Below, piece by piece: positions 34,102 through 49,100 of a stretch of DNA of 64,000 nt; position 1 is the stretch's first letter; each line of letters starts with the position of its first letter. The position numbers and the translations under genes are program-made. The stretch lies in NCBI GenBank assembly GCA_032718565.1, contig JAVGVS010000728.1:59469-123468 (forward strand), written 5' to 3'. The stretch is from Distichodus sexfasciatus. Taxonomy: Eukaryota; Chordata; Actinopteri; Characiformes; Distichodontidae. The notes under the pieces are model-generated. The model saw only the letters and a list, made by a program, of their open reading frames with translations, had not been told where the DNA came from and did not search any database.

Positions 34102-37100
34102 GTGAGTAGGATGGATTTTCTTCTGTGTTTATTTAGCTAATTAATATTTTTGACAAATTCTTTTGGAACCGGTCGCAGCATCAGCACCAGGCGTCCATTC
34201 TTTTCTGCGGAGGGATACCTTAGAAGTAGATGAAGAGAACGTGGCACCTTTTCCACTCAGATTTTTCAGACTGACTCTCTTAAAAGATAAGTGGAATGAT
34301 GCCACAGAACATGCCACAGAAGATTGCATGGCATGGTTGTGAGTGAAGATGTCATCACTTCTATCTGGGTTTTAAATAAAAAAAATGCCATCATTTTCAA
34401 TCACACCATAGAAGATATCAAGATCTGCAGTTATGTCATAGAAAAGATTTTTAGATTTTTTTTTTAAGATTTGAACTACACTCTCTTAAATTAAAAGGTT
34501 AATTGTAGTGGTGCCATAGAAGATGCCATAGAAGATGCCATCATATCAAGTGATGCTATCATCTTAAGTGGCGTCTTAAAGGATGGCATCATCTTGAAGC
34601 ATGTCATAGAAGATGTTGTCACTACCATCAAGTTTTCCCAAATTTACACTCCCAAATAGAAGATGCAATTCATCTGGATTATTACCCAAATTTGCACTGT
34701 TAAAGGGATTTTTTTTTGAAGTGATGACACAGGAGATCATCATCTTGAGTGATACTGTAGAAGACAGAGTCTCTTCCATCCAAATTCTTTCCTGGCAAGT
34801 CTGCATCATTGCTCCCACTGCAACCTTCCATATATTTGGTTCTAACCCAAAGGATCCTCATACCCTATCCAAACTACAATTGATTGGCAAGGAAAGAGTG
34901 TGTAAATGTATAGCAATGTGACAGTCATTACAGTCTCAAGTTGCCTGAGCGCCTGCCTTGTCTTCAGCAAGACGTGTGGTTTGCTAGGACACAAGCATCT
35001 AAATAATATAAAAACTCCCCACTTTAATAATGCATCAGCAACTGCGAGGTTACTTAGTCTGTCGGTGATGCATAACAAATGCAGATGTGTGACGGGGTGG
35101 CGATATGAATAAACTTCTTGCATATGAGTTGTTGTGCAGGAATATGCACTAACCATGAAGAGATTGTGGGGGAGGGAAAGTGGCGTTTTCCTCTGGGACA
35201 TATCTAAAATGTGACGCTCACCGGTGAGAGTATAGCCATGCGGTGCAGTGTAGACAAAAGCATGCTGGCGGCCACATGGCTGCTCTGTTTTAGACAGCTG
35301 TGTAGGGATCACTGGGAAATTTCGGAAAAGTAAGTACCAGCAGAAAGCATCGTGAAATCAGACTTCCACATGCCTGAGCATCGCTGCATCACAATAAAAC
35401 ATGGACACCATGCTTTAGCACGTGGTGGAAGTCTCTCTCTCTCTCTCTCTCTCCCTTTCACTCACACACACACACCTCTGCATTGCCGATTGCCATGCTG
35501 GCCGGCATGTGTTCAGCTGACTGTGGCTGAGCGCTAGTCTAGGGGAAAAGGCTGACTATTTCTTTCTATAATTCTCAGCTAGGAGCACCTCGAATTACGA
35601 CCCGCACTTGCATGCAGCCTTGCTGTTGGATTGACAGACGAGTAAATCTAGTCAGAGTTGCGGTGGAAGACCTTGACAAGCGGCAAAGCAATTAAAATGT
35701 AAAACACAGGTGCGGGGTGCAGGCTTATAGACGCTCCTGTGCTGAACACTTTGCAAATTCTTGTGTGTGCTTGAGACCGAGGTGCTGTTTGGCCTTGCGG
35801 TGGCCTTCGAACTGGATAAGTGAATAGAATGTGGTTTAAAACTCAGATTTGACCTCAGTGAGTGCAGCTCATATTTTCTTGCTTTCTCCATTAGTTGCTA
35901 ATATTGAAATGCAACCCACAGCTGCTAATAATGCCAAAATTATGGGGACAAAGGTCAGGTAGGACATGTCTGTACTACAAGGTGTAATTAATTAATTACT
36001 TCACAAATGAACGGGTGTAATTACTGATTTCTGTAATGAAAAAAATCAACACTGGTCTACTTTTTTCCACCTGATTATTAATCTAATGGAGCTAAAAACG
36101 CATCAGCCTGCAGGTGGTCAGAGCGAGAAATTAAGATTTTCATTGCCAGTCTGGTCCCTGTTTTGAAACAGTCAATGAATTCCCATCAAACGGATTATGG
36201 CTGTTCAAAGGAAAGAAAACATCTCAGCACATGTGCTTCACTTAATCAGACATCAAAAGCCACTCCGACTCAGTCACAAAAGAGCGCATTGGAGTAAAAT
36301 ACTTCAATAAATAAAAGAGGAATATAACCTGGGTGAGAAGTGACAGTGACACAGACGATGCGTCTGGTCTTGCGTGGGAAGGGAAGAGTCGACAGCAATG
36401 ATAAAGTAGAGTGTTCAACGCTTCCCCGTCTAAAAGCCCCGTGGATTGCCGCCAGGCTCCCGGGACTCAGTTGGTGCATGGTGCTATTTTGGGCCTCTTT
36501 TGTCTCCTGGCGTCTATTTTTGGAACTTGAGGGAACTTGAAACGTTGTTTGTTCTCGCCGCAGCCATTTCAAACTGTCTCGGTATTTTTAGATGGCGAGA
36601 TGCGGCCAGCGCCGTTGGAAATCCTGCTGCAGCTGCAAATAATAAGTTGTGCAGAGATGGCAGGGGCCGGAGAGGCTTCAGAAGGTAGTACTTTTATAGT
36701 GTGTGTGTCTTACTCTCTTTCTTTCTCAGCATCTGGTGGAACTCCGAGGAATTAGAACTGCTAGAGTCAGAACTTGTTCTGTCCAGTAGAAGGTCAAAAA
36801 GGAGGTTCCAGAATCATTTGTTGCGGTTCTCATGTTAGAGATATGGTGCAGCCATCTCAGTGATGTGCACTAGTGGTGCAGTGGCCTAAAGTAAGACCCA
36901 TAACCCCAGGTTGCTCCAGTGAGACAGTCTCTGTAATTAAAGAGTGGAAGTCACTTGGGACAAAAGCGTCTGCTAAATGCTATTAACGTAAAGTCATGTG
37001 CAAGACTGTGGTGTTGTCTGCTATCAATGTTTGTGTCTTAAATGGATTCTTCTCAACTGAATTGCGGCTGCCGTGCTCAAACCTCATTTAGGTGAGTTTC

Positions 37101-40100
37101 TGCTTTGCAATTGTACCCCCTACTCCAGCCCAGTGGCTACAATATTGAACAAACCTTGTAACCGATACGTTAATGACTCTCCTGCGTTCCTGGTAATTAG
37201 CCCTGGGCTTGCGCAGCATTTTGTGGCATTTTACAGCAGACGAGGCTCAGGCGGACTGAGGCCCTACATCGGTGAAAGTGCTGATCTGGGATTGGAACCC
37301 CTTATTTCAGGTGATTGCATTTGTTTAAGGTGATAAGATAAAAAAGCTGCTCCCAGATCAGCTGGTTTTAGCTTGAAATTAACCGTTAAAATGCACCAAA
37401 GAATCAGTCAAGAAATTTGGCGAAAAGCTAGAACAGGCGTAATCCGAAAAGGTCTTGTTCTTCTGGGAAAGATCCTGTCACATATTGTTGTTTCGGTCTT
37501 TAATGGAGAGACCAGACATTCATCGGGTGAAAGTAAAACAGTTTGTCGGCCGATGAAAATCCAATCTCAGCAAACGGCCACAGACGGCGCTCCGTCGTCT
37601 CAGTTTTAATGAAAACCACTTAATGTCGAGAGTTCGTAACTCGGCGCCAATGAGGACTGATAGTACACGAGCCAGAAAAAAGCTGAGATGGCAGGTCCTC
37701 TCCTGCAGCACCTCCCAAATGAGGCTGGATGTTGGCAGCAGTTTCACAATGCAAAGAAATATCATGACACAAACTTTGAGATATGATACATAGGCCACAA
37801 TAAAGTGCTTCGTAGCTAAGCTCAGCCAACCAGTGCAATGTTTTTTTGGTGTTTGGTTAGCTTGGGGAAATTTATTTTTTATCTTGGGAGTGATGGTGGT
37901 CTAGTGGTTTGGATACTTGCCTCTGGGCCAAGAGGATATGGGTTCAAATCCTACCTCCGGCACTACCAACACTGGGTCCCTGAACAACACCCTTGACTGC
38001 AAGTTGCTGCAGGGAGATGGTTCATGAAATTAGGCAATGAAAGTCACTCTGGGTAAGAAGGAGTGCTAAATGCCACTTTATTGCTAGCTTCATTCTCTAT
38101 GCAAAAGTGGAAATTTTGACGATCAGCCAACATTTGCCAAGGTTATGCCCCTAGCTGCATATCGTCACAAATTAAGCTCAAAACATCTTCCCATCTCCTC
38201 CCCGGCCTTCACAATCCCTACTAAATGAGAAAAGACATGAAAAGTATTACGACAATCCCCTTATTTCTCTTAATCTGAATTGCTCTGAGCCTTTCACACC
38301 GAGTCTGAACCAGGTTTACCCGCATGATTTACTGTGTCACATGCAACACGTCGCCATCACAGCAGAGATTTTTACGTTACATAATCCCCCTGGGACTGCG
38401 ACTGCCTTCCTATAGTGGGGCAGGAGGCGACTGGCTGAGACCCGGACAGAACCAGTTTCTCTCCTCCCGAGATCTCGATCCTCAACCTTGCAGTGCGAAC
38501 GTCCCCTAGGGGTCACATCTTTTTAATTCAAGTAAATTGTGCAATCTGCAGAAACCTTCTTGTCTGGATATTTCTGGTCTTGTTGACGCTTTCAACCCAA
38601 CACTGATACTGACATGTCTAAAAATCTTGACGTCTTACACATTTCTTGGCCAAACTTTGACTGCAAAACCTTCTTGTACTGAAGTCATATTTGACCAGAA
38701 TTATCTACCCTTTGATTTGCATTGTGGAGAACTCAGTGGCAAAGAGCTACAGGTGATTGTATATCTCATTTGAAACAAATCCTCCATGTTTCACAGCTTC
38801 AGTATTCTGAGTATCCTGTCATCAGCGTTTACGAACAAGTCATTTATCATGAACGGCATTGACAGATTTGCAGATAAAGTCCCACGTAATGGAGCCGAAA
38901 TGATGTCTGCACTCCCGATAAAATATCAGCTCCTGAATCTGATTACATCTGACAACTGACTGTAATTGAAAGCGGGTAGAGGAACGAATCGCTCCCTCTT
39001 GTTAGTTAACACAGTCAGTCAGTTACTGCAATGAAGTCGTTGCCTGGAACAGTGAGCTCTGCTGTAACGGGGCTGGATCACCTAACGGAGAGAGTCTTGT
39101 ATGAGGTGGAATATCTTTAATTAATGCCAGGCTATAATTAGAGCGCAGACTGCGATATTTTCCTGCCTGATTCTGCACCCTCTGGCTGTGTGTATGTGTG
39201 TGTGCTCTCCAGCATCATTTTGCAGGTGACTTGATTTGTGAGTGTAGCAGAGCTTTTTTAGAACACCCTGCGTGTAGTGAATTTGTGAATCTTGAAAATA
39301 ATACTCATTCACTTTCAACTTGTCAGGTTTAACCTCAGTGACAAAGACACATTTCTCCTCCTTAATATTTGAGGACTTGTTTCAGATTAGGTCTGGAACA
39401 GAAGAAACTACTGAAGATCTTTGGTGGTTTATGGTGGGGTAGTGTAGTAGTTAAGGAGTTGGCCCCATGATCGAAGGATTCAAGTTCCGGCCCCGGTATA
39501 GGTATCATCACTGAGGTACTCATGAGCAAGGAACTGTCCCCAACCATTGCTCCCCGGGCACTGCCGAATTTGGATCAAGTCAGATCATGTAAATTCTCGT
39601 GATCGTACAATACCTGTTTTTCCTGCCAACCTGACGTCTTTTTCTTTAGTAACTGTCTACTGTTTCAGACAAGCACTGACTCCACAACCATGACTGCCTC
39701 CTTTCTCATTCGCTCCAGAAGGGAGTATGTACGGGTCTGTGCGGAATGGCACTTTTTCTGACCTGAAGCAATCCAATTATGTGGCGCGAGAACCGGAGAA
39801 ACTGCCACTCCGACCTCAGAGATCGTTAATCCGGCCTGGCCGAGATGATTGGCTACGATGGCTGACATGCTGAAGAGGTGACAGAAAGGTTAGCCTTTGA
39901 TGAATCTGAAACGCTCATTTGCCGGAAGTTTCCGAAGCGACTGTCAGCTCCCTGAGCGCAGAAAAAGCAGTGGGGGGAAAAGGAACGAAGTGGAGGAAGG
40001 GGGGAGGGCATCTTTATGTATGAGCGCTCGCGATTCTCGCAGGCGACGCGCCGACCGGTGCACCACACTTTGATTAACGGACCTGCGGAAGCTCCCTGAG

Positions 40101-43100
40101 CCCTGTGACAACTCTTGCATCACTTAAGTGCAAATTTAAACCCCTTCAAGTGGGGGAACAAGAGCGGAAAATGCAGCGGATTTGGATTGATGCTAACCAG
40201 GAGGGGAAGAAATGGTGGTGCTTTTGAATTTCTTGCAAATGTAGCCTATGTTCTGGATACACTTACAAAATAAAAAGTAATCCAAAGAAGACATTTATGG
40301 CAAATTTGCACAGCAGCCTTGAAGACATTTGGGTTTATGGTCCGTTCTCAGGGGCTCACCAACTTGTGATATCAGGGTGGTACATTCTAGAACCATTGTG
40401 ACTCATTTCTAAACCTCCAAACCTAGTTTCCCAAACAAGCATTAAGCCTATGCGTAAACTAGCTTTGCGTAAACTAGCTCTCAGTGGTCAGTCCCCATTG
40501 GCACTGCAATTTAGTCCAAGACCAGGATTAATCCATGTTGAAGAAACCAACTCAGTATGTTTTTACATCACTGTACCTGTTGCCTCACTTTCCTAGCAAA
40601 ACATAAAGCACCAAGGGAAGGATCAAGACTTTTAGACAGCACTGTGCACTATAAAAATCTTGAAAGCGCCCCGGAAGTACCAGTGCCATGAGCAAAACTG
40701 CCACAATACATTTTTATAAGGGACATATACTGTCTTCTTTGTAATCCTGAGCTCCACTCACGTTGACAGTGGGACTGCTATGGACACGTGTTGCTAGGGA
40801 ACATGCCTTTGTTGAAACTAGTCAGTAGTTGCATTCTGGCTTCGTTCTGTCGTCTGCCACGTTCAACGATGAGTCCCAAGCTCTATTATACTTCTACACA
40901 GCATGTTCCTATAGACCTTGGAGGAGCCACGGAAGGACAGCTCTCCTACAGTAAACACAGGGTTGTGCTTCTCTCTGCATTTGTTTCCGAGCTATCGATC
41001 ATCCGTAAAAGAGGTTCTGCTTCAGGGCGCAGATGCAGAGTGACGACATGCACATGCCGAGATTTTGAGATTTCACCACGGGTTGAAGCAAACTTGCTTA
41101 TTTTAGTGGCTGTATAGGTGAGCTTGCTGAAGAGTTTGAAACAAGGGGAATGCTCCTGATGCTGCCATTTTGAGTTTGCCGTAGTTGCACCGTGGGGGTT
41201 GAACTCACTCTCTTCAGAATGTTACATTTGAGGGCTCAGCAGACAGAGCAAGGCCAGCAGAAGTGTGTGTAAGAGAGAGTGAGAGTGTTGGGGCACTGCT
41301 GTGTGGAGGAAGGCTTAGCTCAGCATTTCCTCTTCATCCATGTGTATGTGTGTGTGTGTGTCTGCACACTCAGCTGTGGCATATATGCAAACCCAGCTGT
41401 ATTTCCATATGCTTCGAGTTATCATTTTCTGTGTTCCACATGACCCAGCCAACCTCCAGTGCTGCCCTGCGCTGGAGTCGCTCCAGGTAGAATAGGACTT
41501 CACTGTACAATAATCATCGAGAATAGATGCGTTGATGCGTTATCTATCATCACACGCATGCACTGACAGCATCCAGTTTTGCGCAGTGCTGGAATTTGGT
41601 GGGAAAACAGAAAATGATAAGTATGATACTAGAAACTATTCTACGACGGCGTATTAGGGCCATTGTATACAAATGAAAATAAAACGGCGTTGGGAAGGGG
41701 GTGAAATTACAAGAAAAAAGTCATATATTGAGATTGATATATCTGAGATTGTCATGTATTTGCGTGAAAAAAACTTGGATATTCTTTGATACTGTAAAGT
41801 CATAAATCTGTGACAATAAAGTCGAACAAACGTGATCTACCGTAAAACACATGACATGAAAAACAACCTGCAGACTCTACACATCTTATTTCAACACAGG
41901 TAAACTTACCTGATTTAGCCACGTTCCACCTCTTCACCGAGGCGTTGTGGTTCCATGTGAAGCGTCCAGTTGCGAAGTTTCACACAGGCATTGTGGTTCC
42001 GTGATTTCCTCCTTTTTTGTGACTTTAAAATCTCAGAGAATATCTGACATTTTCTCGCAAATTTGTGACTTTCTGATCTCAAAGAATATCTGACTTTTTT
42101 CTCGTAAATTTGTGAATTATTTTCTCGTATATTTACCACTTCAAACTCAGAGAACATCCAACTTTTTCTTGTCGTAAATTTACTACTTACATCTCAGAGG
42201 ATTTCGGAGTTTTCTTTCTCGCAAATTTACGACTTCACAATATCAGAGAATACCCGAGTTTTTTCTCGTAAATTTACGTCTTTAATCTCAAAAATTTGGA
42301 CTTTATTGTTGCAAATTTATGACTTTACAATATCAGAGAATATCACATTTTTTTCACACAAATATATGACAATCTCAGAATTTCTGACTTTTTTCTCGTA
42401 AGTTTACCCCCCTCCCCAACCCCGTTTTTAAAATATATGTTGTACTATTCTGATATGAGCTTTAGTGTTGTAGTACTCGAGACCGGTCTTGAGGTCAGTT
42501 TTTGAAGATCTCGATCTTGGCTCACGATAGGCTATATTTGTGAAAGTCTTGTCATGGGCTCATGGAAATTTTTTCAAGACCACAACTCTCAGAATATTAC
42601 TATTAATGAGCAGTTTACTTCTCACTTCAAGTGCGACCAATGATGTTAACTGCGTCCAGTGAAGCGATTTCCTCGTTATAGATATGTAAGAGGGAAATAT
42701 TGGATAATCAAGTTTAATGTTGCTTAGTGAATTGTTTTGCTCAGTTCAGCTCTTTTGGAGGGCTTCTTACGTTTTGCATGTTCCACTTATTTGTGATGTG
42801 GTGTAAAACATTTATTGGTCGCGGTTGAAGTGATCTTGACTGCGACTCAAGCTGTTTGGTGATAAATGGACATCTTTGGCCGATGTGTAATAATTTGAAA
42901 ACCTTTGAAAACCTATCAGAAACTGATAACATGGACGCCATCTCCTGAGAATCATGTTTGGCATTGATTCTTCCTTCTAATCCAGGGCCGGTAAAGTTAC
43001 CACTGAGGTACTCATGAGCAAGGTACCGTCCCCAAGCACTGCTCCCCGGGCGCTTGTTAGCTGCCCACTGCTCCTTCACAGATGGGTTAAATGCAGAGAT

Positions 43101-46100
43101 CACATTTCGTTGTGGTGCACTGTGTGATGTGCTGTGCTGTGTTCACAATAACAAATAATCACTCACTTTCACTTAAAAAAAGAGCAGTGAATAATAGCGC
43201 TGAAGTTTTTGGTCTCTACCTCTGAGATACTACAGGACAAGTCTTGAGAGGTTGGGACCAATTTTAAGACCATACAGGCCTCAGAGAAGCTGATACTGTG
43301 TACGCCATTACATATCACGGGTATCATCTTTACGACTGAGTCTTGCTTATGAAAACTTCATTGGCTTTTATTTACTGTCGGGTTGCTTCCTGAACTCAAA
43401 TGGACTTGTGAGCAGTGTTTAAGTCTTGTTTCGTTTTATCTCTTCTCTTTAGTGCTGTGAATCCACTTTCCCCAGTTCTTGTGACAGAAGGAGCACTGCT
43501 GTTCTTTTAGCAAGCGGGAGCTAAATGGGTCGTGAGTTATTTTGGGATGTGTTGTTAGAATTACCTGCGGGACCGGGCCTGTGATGGATGGACCCCAGAC
43601 CAGCTTGTGCGTTTATGTTTGTCATTATTTTGGTTGGTATGCTAAAATCTGGTGCATTACGGGTAGTGTATTCATCACATGAATTCAGAATTCTAAATGG
43701 CAGTCCAAATGTCATGGAGCTCTTCCAGCAGGCTTTTCTAGTGGATGGGATGTTGACGTCCACATTGGGTCATGCAACTAAGCAGATGTTGGGTGCTGTT
43801 AGGATGATGAACAGTATATTGTTCAGAGCTGAAATAGCCATTTTCACCTATTATATCACTTGCTGTAATGCTCAACAATATGAAAAATGACAAACCCAAG
43901 GACAAAACCTGACAGTTTTCTATGACACTCAACAATGAGGCCACAAATGCAGAAGTGAAAGTGCCTCCCAGCTAAAGTCTCACCTTCACTCTTGGCGATG
44001 GCTCTCACACCGTATGGGGGGAAACAAAACAAAACCACACAGCGGGAGAAAAGGGAACTGGCATGGCATCACTAGCATAAAAGCATGACTCACCCTTCTC
44101 AGTTACTCTTGCATACTAATTACACTACCTGGGTCAGACGTGACCAGAAGCATCCGGGGAAGGGAACTTCCAAGCAGTACAATACTGCATTGATACGTCA
44201 CTCTCTTGAACGAAGGGATGGAAACCCTGTAAGTGCCACTTTAAGACACCAAACATAAGAGGGTAACTGCCTTCCTGACTTCCAGTGCCATTTCCACATT
44301 GTCATCTAAAGGCAATTTGAGCCAGTGCCAAGAGTAGAAGAGATAGGTTCACAATCGTCAGAGTGAACGCGTTGGTGACGTGCTGAACCCGTTGAACTCA
44401 GAGCGTCAGGGAGCGGCCTCGCGTGTCCAAGATGGAACGAGCACTAAATTGTGAGCTCTCTAATGACGGGCGAGTGGTTTCTGCATCAATATTTAAGCAG
44501 CAATGCTCAGCGTTTAGAAGTGTGTGTGAGAGATTCTGAAAGGTGAGTCTTTGCATTCACGCTCATATTTCTTCCACAGCAATGACTGACGTTTGCACGA
44601 TCAAGTTAGAAAATGATCCACAGCAATGATATGTTGTATGCTATCATCCGTTCCTAGAGCATTATTGCGATAGCAAGCGAGGCTACATCTGCATTGTCGC
44701 ATCCAGTCCTTTGCCTCTGTGGTTGGTGCTAAGACCATGTACCCTCTGTGTCTCCTCCAGACAGAGCAGACAAAGTTGGGAATGGGCCGTTTCCTGGTGG
44801 GAGCTCCGTTGTGCTGTAGCGAATGTGCGGTGCATGGTAACACAATAGCCGAGCGTAGAGGGATGTCCGCTCCAGGGCGGCTATGCCGGGGCCCTTTGAT
44901 CCATGCCTTTGTAATGCAAATGGGAGAGGAGAGGGGAGAGCGCAGAGAAGAATACTGATGTCGGGGTTCAAGCCGGCTACCGACAAATGCTTCAAAATTG
45001 TTACATTCCCCTACTCAAAATTCCAAAAGCTGTCGAGGATTGATTCTGATATTTTAATTGTTTGAAACTAGTTTTCCAATATTTCTTTTTGTTTTAAAAG
45101 GCATTTTATGAAGTTTGTAGCACCAACCAGAACTTTCATCAAACTCTCACAAATGGTCTTGTAAAAATTGTCATCCATCGCTAATATGTTGAAACTTTGA
45201 AAGTGCTTAACGTGGCATCTTTGACATCGTATGATTGTGGTTGATGATAAACAAAAACCTTTTGCAATGCTGCCGTCATTCATTCCCTCATTCTGCTGAA
45301 TTATTTCTTTTCTCTCATATCTAAATGCACCGTCATTTTACCACGAAGCATTTAGCCATGAAATGAATCGCCACAGGTCACTTTTGAATCGGGGCTCCTT
45401 CCAGTTTCTCCCTTTATAAGCAAAAAATGATGCTTTCACACACATTTTCGTCTTCTGGGGGATTTCTGCAGGAGCGCTGACGGCGAAATGTCTTTTTTCT
45501 TCATTTTGCCTTCTCTCAGAGGAAAAGAGTAATGTCTGTCTGATTTAACATCCAGGCGGGTTTGCTCGAACTCAGAATTAGGCTGACGATGACAGTGATG
45601 CATCCAGTGATGAAGGAGATAGAATAGGGCCAGTAGGGAGATGGGTTGAGGTCTGGATACAGGAGCTCTGCTAGAGTGATGCTGATGGTCTTGTGGTTAG
45701 GACAACTCTGGACCAAGAGGTCATGAGTTTGAATCCTACCTCCAGAACTATCGTTATTGGGTCTGTGAGCAAGACCCTCAACCCCAAGTTGCCCTCAGGG
45801 AAACTGTCCCTGAAATTAGCTAAAAAATTAAATAATAATTAAATAAACCAGTCTCAATTTTGGCCAAAAATTACTTAGCAGTTTTTAGCCGCTCTTTGCT
45901 GACGTCCACTCGTGATTTTCAAATCAATGTCATCAGTAATAAACACTAAAGTAGGGTGTTAGCCTTAGGGTGGATTGCGTATGATAACACTTCTCATTAG
46001 CTTTCATTAGTCATCTGTGTCTTTGGGCAGAAAGCGCCTTCAACTTTAGTATTTAGATTTAATTTTTCCTCCACTGCCTCCCACCAACGCTCTCTCTCTC

Positions 46101-49100
46101 TCATTCTCTCACACACTCACAAACATTAAAACCTCACATTAAACGCTCCGCTGCTGATTGATCCACAGCCATCGGAGCGCTAGTTTTATTGCTAATTACT
46201 CTGCCCTCTCTTGCCGGCCGTTAACACGAGATTAGCGCCCTTAAACATGGGAAGAGCATGAACACTCAGAGTTTTTTTCTGCTTCTGGCTCATAAAAGCA
46301 ATGAAGAAAAAGGTCTGCCCTCCTGTGTGGCCGTGAGATTCCTTAATTGGTGTTATGTTACAAAAGCCGCTCCACAAGCACCCAGGAATCATCCGTGAAA
46401 AAAATGCGTGGTCTGAAACGGGCTCAGCCACAACTTTATGACCACTGACGGGTGAACAACATTGATTTACTGGATGCAACAGCACCTGGCAGTGAGTGGA
46501 ATATATTAGGCAGCGAGTGTGCATTTTTGTTCAACATTAAGTTGACAGAAGCATACTGAAGGGTCACCGGTTTGAATCCCAGGCTGGTAAAGGTACCACT
46601 GAAGTAATTATGAGCAAGGTACCATCCCCAAAACTGGTGAACCACCAACGGGGCTGAAGCTACTTATGATTAAAAGTAGACATCGACCGATATTGTTTTC
46701 TCAGGGCCGATATTGATACCGATTATTGCTACTTAACGGGGCAGATAACCAATATTTAAAAAATTTATATGCAAAAACAAATAGATCTGTCAGTTTTTTT
46801 TAATTTTACAAACACCAGGCTCAGCTGAAACCTCTCTCCTCTTCTCCGTCTCGGAGCTTAACACTGTTGCAGGCGGGACATTAAATTAAGCAGCGAGTCG
46901 AAACCAATTGGCACAGAAAGAAGAGACACAGTAGTGCACCTTGTAATTAATTAATATTGGTGATGGTCAAAATTAAACACTGATACCGATAATCAGCAAA
47001 ATGGCTAATATCAATCGGTTGACCCTTAGTTAAAAGTAACTATGCTACAGTCAAGCTGTTGTTTTAATATAGTAGTTTATCACAGTTTGTCAGCAGCTCG
47101 CTGTTTACTCTATATTCACTGGGTGGTCATAATCTTATGAATCATCTGAGTCTTGAGCACCCACATGGAGATGGCTAGTTTCCTCCAAGGAAGTGTCTCC
47201 TCAGCCGAGGTTATCGTTCCGCTCACCCTCCGCCCTCCGGCTCCGTTAATGCTTATGTCGACAGCGCCGCTCAGGATCCATTTCACGAGTGCCGGCTTTG
47301 CTTTTTTACAGCTGCTTAGAAGTGTCAGCAGGCATTAAGCCAGTATTCAGCTGAACCCCCACTCACCGTGTCCGTATTATGCTGGTGTGTGACTGGAGTG
47401 AATGCTTCTGTTTAGATGAGTGAGTCCCCTTTGGAGCAGTGACAGGAGGAAACAAAAAAAACGGCGCAGACTCAAAGCAATATTGTACCTTGTTGTGAAA
47501 CACATCACTTGCTACAGGAGAAACCAACTCACACTGCTGGTTTTATCTGGAATCCTTCCACCTGCTGGTTTTTGGTGCATGGTGCAAAGAAGAGGTACCA
47601 CTATACCTTTGAGTAATTATCTGTCATTATGAACACTCCACAAAACAGCACACACTGCACCACAACCAAGTGTGAGCTCTGCACTTGACCCATCCGTGAA
47701 AGAGCAGTGGGCAACTGACATGGGCAACGCGTGGGAGGCAGTGCTTGTGGACGGTGGCTTGCCTCACTGGTAACTTTAACAGCCCGGGAGTCCAACCACC
47801 GACCTACCAATCATGGGGCGAATGCCCTGTTACACTACCTTCTGCCCTGCAAAGGACCAAATAAACCAATTTTCAAAAAGTCTTTCACTGTTGCATCAAC
47901 AAAGTGATTGTCATGTTGCCAACTGTGCCTTTAACATGTGAGTACAATATCTTGTATGAAAAGACAATAGCAAACAACAGTATTTTCTCATTAACGATAC
48001 GACAGCTTTAGCAATGAACAACAAAATGTAAACTGATGACCAAATTCAACGACCATCTGTTTTTTGCAAGTACACATCACAAAGAATGTTTTAAATGTAC
48101 TCTTTATACACAAATGTCAAAAAGGCACAATGTTGCCAATACCACTGGTCAATGGCGTTGTCAACGACACTTTGCTCCATCTCAATTTGAGACATTTTGG
48201 GCTTTTGGAACAAGCCGTTACAGATACGGGGTAGATACTGAGATGAAGTTATTTTTAGGGCACCTCGATGATCTGTAAAACCTAGACTGCATAAGTTATA
48301 CTGATGACATCACGGCCGCCCTGCCAGCAGCAGCTCGTCTTATTGATCTCCCGCAGCCCTGGAAGGGGTAGTTGTCTCTCAGCCAGCTGGCCTCTAGCCG
48401 CCTCCTGAATCAAAGTCCCGGCAGGTGGTCATTTGTGCATCTGTCCCCCACCTCTCGGCCAGAGTCTAACGTTACAGATCAATGGGCTATCAGAAGGGTC
48501 GGACGGATGAGTTTCCCCCAACTATCTGTCTTTTCCGTCTCTGGCAAGATCCTGTCGGGGCGAAGTGCTGCTGCTCCGGCAGCCTCCAACCCTTCCCTCC
48601 TACCCTTGGGGAGAAGAACTTACTCAAGGTTCTTCCACTCCAATCAAATGGCAGTTTTTATGGAATTTGTGACTAGGTTCTCACATTTGTATATCTATAC
48701 TTAAATATTTTTTAGAAGAAAGTGAAGATATATTCATACAACCTGAATGAATGAGTTTCAGCTGAGCACCAGCACGACCGTTGCTGTTTTTACGCTGTAC
48801 CAGCCATTACTTTTTTATAACCTGCTTTAATTTTATAGCCTTTTATTAGCAGTCTGCCAGTGGGAGGTGCTGTCCGGACGCCGCTAATTGCTTCGCTACG
48901 TGACACTGCATGTGCCGAGTGTCACAGGGCCAACGAGGGACTAAACGGAATATGGGAAGCAGGCGCAAGTCGTTATTGGAGTTGCGATCGACAATTTGGC
49001 GGTTTTATGATGGCAGCCTAAATTTTCACGTTCGATAGAAAACTGTGACATTTTTAAAGCATTTAGGCCAGTTTCTTCTTAGGTCTAGTAACTTAGTAGT

